Of a DNA stretch of 28,710 bases, positions 16,565 to 25,216 are shown one piece after another. The translations under genes and the position numbers were made by a program. Positions within the stretch are counted from its first letter, which is position 1. Each line of letters starts with the position of its first letter. The notes under the pieces are model-generated. The model did not search any database. It saw only the letters and a program-made list of their open reading frames with translations, and had not been told where the DNA came from. Source of the stretch: an uncultured Lachnospiraceae bacterium (GTDB taxonomy: Bacteria > Bacillota > Clostridia > Lachnospirales > Lachnospiraceae); the NCBI GenBank assembly GCA_910578605.1, contig CAJTQG010000034.1, forward strand, positions 1-28,710. The letters run 5' to 3'.

Positions 16565-18676
16565 ATGGCAATAAAAGAAATTGCACGCTATACATTGGGT
16601 GATATGACATTAGTATACCAGCTAGAAGATGAATTTGATACAGCAGGCTTTTATATGATACCTGCCAATATGAACGGTAGAGATAAAGAGGAAAAGTTTT
16701 ATCGAATTAACTCTTTGGTACAATATAAACTTGCAGGAGATAAATATCCGAATTGTTATGGACATGGCTCCTCTATGAGAAACAGTGAATCCTCTAATTT
16801 GTTAGATTATCAATCTCAGGAGCAGTTGGAGGATGAGGAAAAGATTATAATCAATACATATTTAAAGGATAATAGGGGATATGAGGTTACTCATATGGTA
16901 ACCTACTATAAAGGGGATTACAGTATTGAAATGAAAAATATCTTTAAAAATGCAACGAGAAAAAAGGTTACACTGGAGATGCTCTCCAGCTTTGAGATGG
17001 GAAATATTACACCATTTGTAAAGGGGGATGCCCCAGATACATTATTGATTCATCGCCTCAGGAGTAAATGGAGTCATGAGGGCAGGCTGCACACGGAAAC
17101 AGTGGAGGATTTGCAGCTAGAGCCTTCTTGGTCTACGTGGGCAGTCAGCAGTGAAAGATTTGGACAGACGGGCTCTATGCCAGTTAAAAAGTTTTTTCCT
17201 TTTGTGGCAGTGGAGGACACTAAAAATCAAGTGTTGTGGGGAGCACAGATTGCCCATGAAGCTTCGTGGCAGATGGAGATTTATCGGCAAGATGACGCTT
17301 TGCATATAAGCGGAGGTCTGGCTGACAGAGAATTTGGCCATTGGATGAAGAATGTCAAGGGGGGAGAAAGCTTTGAGACACCAACCGCTATTGTCAGTAC
17401 ATGTCATGGTGGTGGCATAGACATGCTTTGTCAAAGATTGACTTTTGCAGGACAAAAATATATGAAGGACAAGCCGGAGGCGGAGCAGGAGTTACCTATT
17501 ATATTTAATGAATATTGTACTACATGGGGTAATCCATCCCATGAAAATATAGCAAACACCATTAACGCGATAAAAGGAAAAGGATTTACATATTTTGTAA
17601 TTGATTGCGGATGGTTTAAAGAACCAGGTATACCATGGGACATCAGTATGGGAGATTATAATATATCTAAGGATTTGTTTCCAGAAGGATTAGATAAGAC
17701 GGTAGATTTGATAAAGGAAAATGGTATGAAGCCTGGTATCTGGTTTGAGATAGATAATGTGGGCAGTGCAGCAAAGGCATATGAAGAGCATCAGGAACAT
17801 ATGCTGAAGCGGGACGGACAGGTAATTACAACATACAGCAGAAGGTTTTGGGATATGAGAGATTCCTGGGTTCAGGAATATTTAACTGGAAAAGTAGTCA
17901 ATACTTTAATGGACTATGGATTTGAGTATATGAAAATGGACTATAATGATACCATTGGGATTGGCTGTGATGGCGCTGAATCCCTTGGTGAAGGGCTTCG
18001 TCAAAATATGGATGCTTCAGTGAATTTTGTGAAAATGGTTTCACAGAAGGTTCCTGGCATCGTGTTAGAAAATTGTGCTTCGGGAGGGCATAAGTTGGAA
18101 CCATTGATGATGAGCCTTACGTCTATGGCTTCTTTTTCGGATGCTCATGAGACAGAGGAAATTCCCATTATTGCTGCCAATCTTCATCGGGCAATTCTGC
18201 CCAGACAGAGTCAAATTTGGGCAGTTATTCGTAAAAAAGACAGTTTGAAAAGGATAGCCTATTCCATAGCTAACACATTTCTGGGAAGAATGTGTCTGTC
18301 AGGAGATGTGACAGAGTTAAGTGATGAACAGTGGGAAGTGATAGATGAAGGAATTGCCTTTTACAAGATGATAGCTCCGGTGATTCGGGATGGATACACC
18401 TATCGATTTGGAACCTTTATTACAAGTGAGAGACATCCTCAGGGCTGGCAGGGTATTGTTCGTGTAGGCACAAATAAAGAGGCATATGTGGTGATTCATT
18501 GTTTTTATGGAGAATTGCCAGAGTATATAGAAATTCCACTGCCGCAGGATTGTCCAAGAAAGGTAGTAGCAATCTACTCAGACAGCGAAATTGAAATTAA
18601 GATTAAGGATGGTGTGCTTTTATATAAGACATCTGAGGAGATGAAGGCGGCGGCTATTTACCTTCGCAGAAGGTAA
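16565..18676 (+). CDS. Glycoside hydrolase family 36, alpha-galactosidase type, cytoplasmic
   Basis: The 703-aa enzyme has the GH36 layout: an N-terminal beta-supersandwich (about 1-300), a TIM barrel (about 310-620) and a C-terminal beta domain. The catalytic nucleophile should be Asp459 in KMDYND. The acid/base should be Asp526 in FSDAHE, 67 residues on, close to the usual spacing. ENCASGG (502-508) matches the conserved Cys/Gly loop, but the following HKLE replaces the more usual Arg-containing ending, and FSDAHE differs from the common TSDDTD type, so the exact sugar may not be plain alpha-galactose. No signal peptide: it acts on imported oligosaccharide in the cytoplasm. GGAGG at 16554-16558 fits the ATG. 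It follows the binding-protein genes under its own promoter, which links the locus to alpha-linked galactoside-like sugars. No clear terminator follows. Confidence 0.88.
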   Translation: MAIKEIARYTLGDMTLVYQLEDEFDTAGFYMIPANMNGRDKEEKFYRINSLVQYKLAGDKYPNCYGHGSSMRNSESSNLLDYQSQEQLEDEEKIIINTYLKDNRGYEVTHMVTYYKGDYSIEMKNIFKNATRKKVTLEMLSSFEMGNITPFVKGDAPDTLLIHRLRSKWSHEGRLHTETVEDLQLEPSWSTWAVSSERFGQTGSMPVKKFFPFVAVEDTKNQVLWGAQIAHEASWQMEIYRQDDALHISGGLADREFGHWMKNVKGGESFETPTAIVSTCHGGGIDMLCQRLTFAGQKYMKDKPEAEQELPIIFNEYCTTWGNPSHENIANTINAIKGKGFTYFVIDCGWFKEPGIPWDISMGDYNISKDLFPEGLDKTVDLIKENGMKPGIWFEIDNVGSAAKAYEEHQEHMLKRDGQVITTYSRRFWDMRDSWVQEYLTGKVVNTLMDYGFEYMKMDYNDTIGIGCDGAESLGEGLRQNMDASVNFVKMVSQKVPGIVLENCASGGHKLEPLMMSLTSMASFSDAHETEEIPIIAANLHRAILPRQSQIWAVIRKKDSLKRIAYSIANTFLGRMCLSGDVTELSDEQWEVIDEGIAFYKMIAPVIRDGYTYRFGTFITSERHPQGWQGIVRVGTNKEAYVVIHCFYGELPEYIEIPLPQDCPRKVVAIYSDSEIEIKIKDGVLLYKTSEEMKAAAIYLRRR

Positions 18677-18731
18677 AGGAGCAGACAGAAAGCTTTTATT
18701 AAAGAAATTTTTTCTATAAAGTGTTGTTTTG

Positions 18732-18748
18732 TTGCACTCTAGTGGCAA
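18732..18748. promoter_or_regulatory. Imperfect palindrome upstream of the G3E genes
   Basis: TTGCACTCTAGTGGCAA is an inverted repeat (TTGCACT against TTGCCACT, one-base bulge) about 85 bases before the G3E start. It could be a metalloregulator site. It does not match the Zur or AdcR consensus I know, and no convincing promoter is visible in the 154-base gap 18677-18830. Confidence 0.25.
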
Positions 18749-18830
18749 GACTAAAAGAGGGCACTTAAAATATGAAGAAAGGAAAAATGCACAATCACAG
18801 GAAAGAAGTGTGATTTGCAGGGATATAAAC

Positions 18831-19898
18831 ATGACAAAAATAGATATTATTTCAGGCTTTTTGGGAGCAGGGAAGACAACGTTGATTAAAAAGTTAATTG
18901 CACAAGGGCTGCAAGGAGAAAAGCTAGTATTAATTGAAAATGAGTTTGGAGAGATAGGCATTGATGGTGGTTTCTTGAAGGATGCAGGAATTGAGATTAC
19001 AGAGATGAATTCAGGTTGTATTTGCTGTTCTTTGGTTGGGGATTTTGCTACAGCCTTAAAGGAAGTGATTGAAAAATATTCACCAGACCGTATTATTATT
19101 GAGCCATCAGGAGTGGGAAAATTATCTGATGTCATTCAGGCAGTGACAAATCTTAAAAATGCAGATATTACAGTAAACAGTACTACTGCTGTGGTGGATT
19201 GCATGAAAGCAAAAATGTACATGAAAAATTTTGGAGAGTTTTTTAACAATCAAATAGAAAGTGCCGGAACAATTATTTTGAGCCGGAGTCAAAAGGTTCC
19301 TCAAAAGTTGTTAGAGGAGTGTACAGAATTGATTCGTCAACATAATCAGAAGGCAAGTCTTATTACTACGCCCTGGGATGATATTGACGGAAACACAATT
19401 TTATCTGCTATGGAGCAGAGCAGTACGCTAGAACAGGAGTTGCTGAGTGAAGAGGAAGTATGCCCTGTTTGCGGGCACCATCACGAGCATGAGGAAGGAC
19501 ACGAGCATGAACAGGAGTGCGGCTGTGAGCACCATCATGAGCATGGGGAAGGACACGAGCATGAACAGGAGTGCGGCTGCGGGCACCATCACGAGCATGA
19601 ACATCACCATCATCATGCGGACGAGGTATTCCATAGCTGGGGTGTAGAGACACCGAGAAAGTACACAAAAGAAGAGGTGGATTCGGCATTAAAGCTGTTG
19701 ACAGACACAGAGGAATATGGTGGTATTTTAAGAGCGAAAGGTATGCTTCCTGGGGTTGATGGAACTTGGATTTATTTTGATTTAACACCAGGGGAGTATG
19801 AGATAAGAGAGGGAAATCCTGATTACACAGGACGCATATGTGTGATAGGAACCAAGCTTAAGGAAGATAAGCTGGAAGAATTATGGCTTAAGAAATAG
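18831..19898 (+). CDS. G3E-family P-loop metallochaperone (CobW/COG0523) with His/Cys-rich insert
   Basis: The start is placed at the ATG at 18831 (355 aa), with CAGGGA upstream, because the P-loop begins within ten residues there (MTKIDIISGFLGAGKTTL). A TTG at 18729 would only add a non-conserved 34-residue tail. Walker A is GFLGAGKTT (9-17), and the metal-binding CxCC hallmark is Cys63-Ile-Cys65-Cys66 in NSGCICC. The usual guanine-specificity NKxD is replaced by SRSQK (151-155). Residues 211-264 hold CPVC and then a duplicated 18-residue His/Glu/Cys unit ending in HHHHH. The C-terminal CobW_C domain (about 268-355) completes it. The family inserts metals, often zinc, into client enzymes; zinc is likely here but not proven. 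It is followed 37 bases later by a second G3E gene. Confidence 0.9.
   Translation: MTKIDIISGFLGAGKTTLIKKLIAQGLQGEKLVLIENEFGEIGIDGGFLKDAGIEITEMNSGCICCSLVGDFATALKEVIEKYSPDRIIIEPSGVGKLSDVIQAVTNLKNADITVNSTTAVVDCMKAKMYMKNFGEFFNNQIESAGTIILSRSQKVPQKLLEECTELIRQHNQKASLITTPWDDIDGNTILSAMEQSSTLEQELLSEEEVCPVCGHHHEHEEGHEHEQECGCEHHHEHGEGHEHEQECGCGHHHEHEHHHHHADEVFHSWGVETPRKYTKEEVDSALKLLTDTEEYGGILRAKGMLPGVDGTWIYFDLTPGEYEIREGNPDYTGRICVIGTKLKEDKLEELWLKK
19476..19600 (+). repeat. 54-bp tandem repeat encoding a His/Cys-rich metal-binding segment
   Basis: Two 54-base units (19476-19529 and 19530-19583) match at 50 of 54 positions, and the first ~17 bases of a third copy follow (19584-19600). Each encodes HHHEHxEGHEHEQECGCx. 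The near-identity at DNA level suggests recent in-frame duplication. Confidence 0.92.
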
Positions 19899-19935
19899 AA
19901 AGATAAATGAAATATTTAAAAGAATGGAGAGAAGG

Positions 19936-20883
19936 ATGTTTGGTAGAGAAATTCCGGTATATTTATTTACAGGCCTGTTAGAAAGCGGTAAGACAACCTT
20001 TATTCAAGATACACTGGGGGAGGAATATTTTAATACAGGAGAAAAAACCTTGCTTATTCTCTGTGAGGAGGGGATGGAGGAGTATGATGAGATTGAGATG
20101 AGGGATAAGAATGTGTTTATTGAGCTTGTGGAGGAGGAACAGCAGTTAACAGAAGATTTTTTTAAGAAATGTCAAAGTACCTACAAGCCAAAACGCATTT
20201 TGATTGAGTACAATGGCATGTGGAAGCTGGAAAAGGTGTTGGAGGATCAATATCCACAAAATTGGGTACTTACACAAGTGATTTCTTTTGTGGATGCCTC
20301 TACATTTAATATGTATTGGGGCAATATGCGCTCTATAATGATAGATCAGCTCTCTATGTCAGATATGATTATTTTAAATCGCTGTGATGAAAATACTAAG
20401 AGGAATGATTTTCGCAGAGCGATGAAATTATTTAATAAAAAGGCTCAGATTGGGTATGATTTTATAGAGGGATTTGATGGAAGCGCTATGGAGGAGCAGC
20501 TGCCTTTTGACTTGGAGGCGGATGTGATAGAAATTGATGATGATGACTATGGTATCTTCTATATGGATATTATGGAAAATACGAATAAATATGCAGAAAA
20601 GACGGTCAAATTTCATGGAATATTCTTTCGCCCAGATGGGTATGGACAGAATGTATTTGTGCCGGGACGTTTTGCCATGACTTGCTGTGCGGATGATATT
20701 TCCTATATGGGTATTCTCTGCAAATCTGAGGAAAATGTATCCTTTCGGGAGAGGGACTGGTTGGAGATTACTGCTAAAATACAATGTGAATATGTAAAAG
20801 AATATCAGGATATGGGACCGGTTTTGTATTTAAAAGAGGTAAAAGCTGCCCAAAAGCCGGAGGATGAGCTTGTATATTTTTAG
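19936..20883 (+). CDS. G3E GTPase fused to a TIGR03943/DUF1980-type C-terminal domain
   Basis: The 315-aa product begins at the ATG at 19936, where GGAGAGAAGG (19926-19935) is the ribosome-binding site; the ATG at 19924 overlaps that site and lacks one. Walker A is GLLESGKTT (13-21) and NRCD (148-151) serves as the guanine motif. The CxCC motif of the previous protein is absent. After an acidic linker (DDDDY near 201-205), residues 223-315 match the soluble C-terminal domain of TIGR03943/DUF1980 putative permease subunits: VKFHGIFFRPD, RFAMTCCADD (245-254) and a closing region around GPVLYLKEV. In other genomes that domain follows membrane helices; here it is joined to a GTPase. Metal trafficking with its neighbour is the likely role, inferred from family and context. 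Confidence 0.82.
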   Translation: MFGREIPVYLFTGLLESGKTTFIQDTLGEEYFNTGEKTLLILCEEGMEEYDEIEMRDKNVFIELVEEEQQLTEDFFKKCQSTYKPKRILIEYNGMWKLEKVLEDQYPQNWVLTQVISFVDASTFNMYWGNMRSIMIDQLSMSDMIILNRCDENTKRNDFRRAMKLFNKKAQIGYDFIEGFDGSAMEEQLPFDLEADVIEIDDDDYGIFYMDIMENTNKYAEKTVKFHGIFFRPDGYGQNVFVPGRFAMTCCADDISYMGILCKSEENVSFRERDWLEITAKIQCEYVKEYQDMGPVLYLKEVKAAQKPEDELVYF

Positions 20884-20934
20884 AAGGTGGAGTGAAGAGG
20901 GATGAAATAGCCTTTTCACAGGTTGGGTTGTTTG

Positions 20935-20951
20935 TGCCGGCTTTGCCGGTA
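20935..20951 (+). other. Stem-loop in the gap before the M16C gene
   Basis: TGCCGGCTTTGCCGGTA can fold into a 7-bp stem with a TTT loop, 52 bases after the preceding stop. No T-run follows, so termination is doubtful. The 235-base gap 20884-21118 otherwise holds an 11-codon ORF at 20992-21027 and no clear promoter. Confidence 0.3.
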
Positions 20952-20991
20952 TGTTTGAAAGGTTGAAGGAAATATATAAAGAAAGGATATT

Positions 20992-21027
20992 ATGCACGCT
21001 GCCCTATCTTTCAATCTGTTTATTTAA
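20992..21027 (+). other. Possible 11-codon leader ORF
   Basis: ATG at 20992 preceded by GAAAGGA (20981-20987) encodes MHAALSFNLFI. The ribosome-binding site is better than that of the following M16C gene. Too short to judge coding; listed for completeness. Confidence 0.15.
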
Positions 21028-21118
21028 TATTTTATAGAGAACATAAAGTTGGTAGAATCTACTTTTTTGTTGAATGGGCAGTATCACAGGCAAGCTTGTG
21101 ACATGCATAAGTGTATAA

Positions 21119-24043
21119 ATGAAATTTGATGAGACAAAGTGTCCCCAATATGATTGCTTACAGGTAAAAAGGATAGATGAGGTAAGTGCTGACGGTTATT
21201 TGTTAAAACATAAGAAATCAGGTGCAAAATTATTTTTGCTGTCCAACGATGACGACAATAAGGTTTTCACCATTGGATTTAGAACTCCTCCATCAGATGA
21301 TACAGGAGTAGCTCACATTATTGAACATACACTGCTTTGTGGTTCGGAAAAGTTCCCCTTAAAAGATCCATTTTTGGAACTGGCGAAAGGTTCACTGAAT
21401 ACTTTTTTAAATGCCATGACTTATCCAGATAAAACGCTTTATCCAATAGCAAGTTATAATGACAAGGATTTTCAGAATTTGATGGATGTCTATATGGATG
21501 CAGTATTTCATCCTAATATATACAAGGAGGAGAAAATCTTTCGTCAGGAGGGCTGGCATTATCACATGGAGGATGTGAGGGATAATCTTACCTACAATGG
21601 TGTAGTTTACAACGAAATGAAGGGAGCCTTGTCCTCTCCCGAGGATGTTCTGGACAGGGAAATATTAAATGCGCTTTTTCCAGACAATTGCTATAGCTTT
21701 AAATCAGCTGGGGATCCTCAAAAAATTCCGGAGCTTACCTATGAGGAATTTTTGAATTTTCACAGAAAATATTATCATCCGTCCAACAGTTATATTTATT
21801 TATATGGCGATATGGACATGGAGGAGAAGTTAAATTGGCTGGATAAAGAGTATTTGTGCCGCTATGACAAGATAGAAGTGGACAGTGAAATTCGCATACA
21901 GAAACCTTTTGAAAAGCCTGTCAATATAAAAACAGAATATGCCATTCCTTCCGATGAGGAGGAGAAAAATAACACTTATTTGTCTTACAATGTAGTGGTT
22001 GGAGATGGGTTAGATGTAAAGCTGTACTATGCTATGCAGGTGCTAGAGTACGCTGTTTTAGGTATGGAGGGGGCGCCTCTTCGTCAGGCATTGTTGGATG
22101 AGGGAATAGGAACAGATGTAATAGGCGGATATGAGGACGGGATTTTGCAGCCGTTTTTCTCTGTGATTGTAAAGGAGTCAGAACAGGAAAAACAGGAGCA
22201 GTTTTTGCAGGTGATTCGTCAGGTCTGCGAGAAAATAGTCAAAGAAGGATTTGACAAAAATTCTCTGCGAGCTGGTCTTAACAATTTGGAATTTAAGTTT
22301 CGGGAGGCGGATTTTGGTCAATATCCAAAAGGATTAATGTATGGGCTGGAGATATTTTCCAGTTGGCTTTATGATGAGAATGCTCCATTTGCTTATTTGG
22401 AGGCATATCAAATTTTTGAGGAATTGAAGAGGGAGATAGAGGGGGATTATTTTGAGAAGCTTTTGGAGACATATCTGTTAGACAATTCCCACACAGCTAT
22501 AGTAATGGCAGTGCCGAAAAAAGGCCTGACTGCCATGAGAGACCAACAGTTGGCAAAGACGCTGCAGGCAAAGAAGGAAGAACTCTCCCAGGAGAAGTTA
22601 GAGAGATTAGCCCAAAGGACAAGAGAATTGATTGCCTACCAGGAGGAGCCAACACCGAAGGAGGCACAGGAAAAGATTCCTCTATTAAAGCTAGAAGATA
22701 TTAAACAGGAGCCAGAGCCTTTCTTTAATGAGGAAAAGAAAGTGGGAGATATCAAGGTGATTCATCACAATGTGCCTACCAATGGAATTGGTTATATGGT
22801 GATGACCTTTAATATGAATCATATCAGTGAGGAAATGCTTCCATATGTGGGTATTTTAAAAGGGGTATTTGGAAGCTTAAGCACCCAGAATTACAGCTAT
22901 ACACAACTATGTAATGAGATAAGTATTTACACAGGGGGGATTTTGTTTGGAATTGTCACCTATGAGGACGCAAAGAGAGCAGACGCATATAAGCAGTGCT
23001 TTAATGTGAAGGCAAAAGCACTGTATGAAAATATTCCCAAAATGTTTGCATTGATTCAGGAGATTATATTTACATCAGAATGGGAGAATGAAAAGAGAAT
23101 ATATGAATGTTTGCTTGAAATGAAATCCCATCTGCAGATGGATATTTTATCAGCAGGACAAAAAAGCGCTATGCAGAGAGCATTTTCCTACAGCAATCCT
23201 TCTGAATACAGGAAAGAAAAAATTTCAGGAATTGATTTTTATGAGTTTATCTGTCAGTGTGTTAATGATTTTGAGAAACAAAAGACGGAAATAATCAGAC
23301 AGCTAAAAGAAGCAGTGACTTTGATTTTCTGTCCGCAAAATTGTATTGTAAGTTACACATCCGATGAGAAGGGGTATGATTTGTTTGCTTGTGCTTTGGA
23401 GGAAATGTGTGTAAAGCTTTATGCAACGGATTTGACAGGACAGAAGTTTTCATGCGTATGCAAAAAGAAGAATGAGGGCTTTATGACATCGGGGCAGGTG
23501 CAGTATGTAGCTCGTACTGGTAATTTTATAAAAGCGGGATTGGAATATACAGGTGTGCTGAAAGTGCTTCGGATGATTATGAATTATGATTATCTGTGGA
23601 ATAATGTGCGTGTAAAGGGCGGTGCGTACGGTTGCTTTAACGGTTCCTTTAGAAATGGAGATTGTTATTTTGTCTCCTACCGTGATCCTCATTTAAAGAA
23701 AACCAATGAGGTGTATGAGGATATTGTAGAATATGTAAAACACTTTGAGGCGGATGAGCGGGAGATGGTAAAATTTATTATTGGAACTATCAGTGATATG
23801 GATATTCCTCTGACGCCATCAGCCAAGGGTTCCCGTTCTTTTGCAGCATATATGACCGGTGTCTCCTATGAGATTCTGCAGAAGGAGAGAAATGAAGTGC
23901 TGACAGCTACTGTGGAGGACATTCGAAAGTTAGCTGCCCATATGGAGGCTGTGCTGGAGGATGATAATTTCTGTGTGATTGGAAGCGAGGAAAAAATTAA
24001 AGAACATAAAGATATGTTTATGGAATGCAAAACCTTATCTTAG
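21119..24043 (+). CDS. M16C-family zinc metallopeptidase (insulinase/presequence protease type)
   Basis: The 974-aa product has full family length. The inverted zinc motif HxxEH is His66-Ile-Ile-Glu69-His70 (VAHIIEHTLLCGS), and the distal zinc ligand is Glu166 in YNEMKGALS. The C-terminal half carries the substrate-binding Arg831/Tyr837 pair (NNVRVKGGAYG). Two homologous halves joined by an acidic helical hinge (about 500-560) form the closed chamber that degrades peptides. No signal peptide, so it is cytoplasmic and probably degrades short peptides. The ATG at 21119 directly follows an in-frame TAA (21116-21118), so the frame cannot open further upstream, yet no Shine-Dalgarno sequence precedes it. 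It lies upstream of era, as in other Lachnospiraceae as I recall them. Confidence 0.93.
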   Translation: MKFDETKCPQYDCLQVKRIDEVSADGYLLKHKKSGAKLFLLSNDDDNKVFTIGFRTPPSDDTGVAHIIEHTLLCGSEKFPLKDPFLELAKGSLNTFLNAMTYPDKTLYPIASYNDKDFQNLMDVYMDAVFHPNIYKEEKIFRQEGWHYHMEDVRDNLTYNGVVYNEMKGALSSPEDVLDREILNALFPDNCYSFKSAGDPQKIPELTYEEFLNFHRKYYHPSNSYIYLYGDMDMEEKLNWLDKEYLCRYDKIEVDSEIRIQKPFEKPVNIKTEYAIPSDEEEKNNTYLSYNVVVGDGLDVKLYYAMQVLEYAVLGMEGAPLRQALLDEGIGTDVIGGYEDGILQPFFSVIVKESEQEKQEQFLQVIRQVCEKIVKEGFDKNSLRAGLNNLEFKFREADFGQYPKGLMYGLEIFSSWLYDENAPFAYLEAYQIFEELKREIEGDYFEKLLETYLLDNSHTAIVMAVPKKGLTAMRDQQLAKTLQAKKEELSQEKLERLAQRTRELIAYQEEPTPKEAQEKIPLLKLEDIKQEPEPFFNEEKKVGDIKVIHHNVPTNGIGYMVMTFNMNHISEEMLPYVGILKGVFGSLSTQNYSYTQLCNEISIYTGGILFGIVTYEDAKRADAYKQCFNVKAKALYENIPKMFALIQEIIFTSEWENEKRIYECLLEMKSHLQMDILSAGQKSAMQRAFSYSNPSEYRKEKISGIDFYEFICQCVNDFEKQKTEIIRQLKEAVTLIFCPQNCIVSYTSDEKGYDLFACALEEMCVKLYATDLTGQKFSCVCKKKNEGFMTSGQVQYVARTGNFIKAGLEYTGVLKVLRMIMNYDYLWNNVRVKGGAYGCFNGSFRNGDCYFVSYRDPHLKKTNEVYEDIVEYVKHFEADEREMVKFIIGTISDMDIPLTPSAKGSRSFAAYMTGVSYEILQKERNEVLTATVEDIRKLAAHMEAVLEDDNFCVIGSEEKIKEHKDMFMECKTLS

Positions 24044-24084
24044 AATTGAGCTGAAATAATAAGATTTGGGAAGGAGGAAACAGC

Positions 24085-24984
24085 TTGGCAGAACAATTTA
24101 AGTCCGGTTTTGTTACGTTAATCGGAAGACCGAATGTTGGAAAATCTACATTGATGAATCAGTTGATTGGACAAAAGATAGCGATTACATCTAACAAGCC
24201 TCAGACTACAAGAAATCGTATTCAGACAGTTTACACAAGCAGGCAGGGACAGATTGTATTTTTGGATACGCCGGGAATTCATAAAGCAAAAAATAAGCTT
24301 GGTGAATATATGGTGAAGGTTGCCCAGCGCACCTTTGAGGAAGTAGATGTGATTATGTGGCTGGTGGAGCCATCTAATTTTATCGGAGCAGGGGAGAGAC
24401 ATATTGCGGAGGAATTAAAGCAATGTAAGACACCTGTTATTTTGGTCATCAATAAAGTGGATACAGTAAAGAGAGAGGAAGTTTTACAGTTTATTGACAC
24501 GTACCGCAAAATTTTTGATTTTGCAGAAATTATTCCGGCGTCTGCCTTAAGAGGGGAAAATACCGATACAATTATTGATGTACTGTTCCAATATTTGCCT
24601 GAAGGACCAGCATTTTATGATGAAGATACGGTTACGGATCAGCCCATGCGTCAGATTGTGGCAGAAATTATCAGAGAAAAAGCATTACATGCTTTAAACG
24701 ACGAAATTCCTCATGGTATTGCCGTTACCATTGAAAAAATGAAGGAGAGAAAAAATGGATTGACGGACATTGAGGCGACGATAGTCTGTGAGAGAACATC
24801 CCATAAAGGAATTATTATTGGAAAGGGCGGATCTATGCTGAAAAAAATTGGCAGTAATGCTCGTTTTGAGATTGAAAGATTATTAGAAGGCAGGATAAAC
24901 CTGCAGATTTGGGTGAAGGTTAGAAAAGAATGGCGTGACAATGATATTCTGCTGAAAAATTTTGGATATAACAGGAACGAATAG
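24085..24984 (+). CDS. era: GTPase Era, 16S rRNA-binding ribosome assembly factor
   Basis: The 299-aa product is of normal Era length. It shows G1 GRPNVGKST (14-22), G3 DTPG (61-64), G4 NKVD (123-126), G5 SAL (153-155), and a C-terminal KH RNA-binding domain with GKGG at 246-249. Era binds the 3' end of 16S rRNA and aids maturation of the 30S subunit. The start is TTG at 24085, with AGGAGG (24072-24077) at good spacing, and the protein begins MAEQFKSGFVTLIGRPN, as in homologues. It lies 41 bases after the M16C stop, probably in the same transcript. Confidence 0.98.
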   Translation: MAEQFKSGFVTLIGRPNVGKSTLMNQLIGQKIAITSNKPQTTRNRIQTVYTSRQGQIVFLDTPGIHKAKNKLGEYMVKVAQRTFEEVDVIMWLVEPSNFIGAGERHIAEELKQCKTPVILVINKVDTVKREEVLQFIDTYRKIFDFAEIIPASALRGENTDTIIDVLFQYLPEGPAFYDEDTVTDQPMRQIVAEIIREKALHALNDEIPHGIAVTIEKMKERKNGLTDIEATIVCERTSHKGIIIGKGGSMLKKIGSNARFEIERLLEGRINLQIWVKVRKEWRDNDILLKNFGYNRNE

Positions 24985-25149
24985 TGAAAAACAGAAGGGG
25001 CAATCTAATAATGACAGCAGTATTAGAAATATGTTTATGATATAAGTTTTTGTAAGTAACAGAAAAAAATAAAAGAACTTTATTATTTATAAAATAAAAA
25101 TAATACAAAGTGACGCAAAATAAAACAAAAATATAACGGGATGCATATT

Positions 25150-25189
25150 TAAGATACAAGGATAAGATACAAGGACCAGCAGATATAAT
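25150..25189 (+). promoter_or_regulatory. Tandem 13-bp repeats in front of a -10 box, yqzL-recO
   Basis: TAAGATACAAGGA occurs twice without a gap (25150-25162 and 25163-25175). A TATAAT follows at 25184-25189, 15 bases before the yqzL ribosome-binding site. There is no -35 match at the right distance; the repeats occupy that place, which suits an activator-dependent promoter. The rest of the 232-base gap 24985-25216 is AT-rich with nothing I can name. Confidence 0.4.
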
Positions 25190-25216
25190 AAAATTTATTG
25201 GAAGAGGGAGAAGAAA

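Noticed and set aside
18620..19135. 171-aa open frame on the minus strand
   Set aside because: It runs antisense across the end of GH36 and the conserved P-loop/CxCC region of the G3E gene and has no ribosome-binding site. The plus-strand gene explains it.
19476..19600. CRISPR-like or mobile repeat
   Set aside because: The repeat is in frame, has no spacers and encodes a metal-binding peptide; it is an internal coding duplication.
19408..19788. 126-aa and 68-aa minus-strand frames over the His-rich repeat
   Set aside because: The open frames arise from the low-complexity His/Glu repeat read backwards, and no initiation signal is present.
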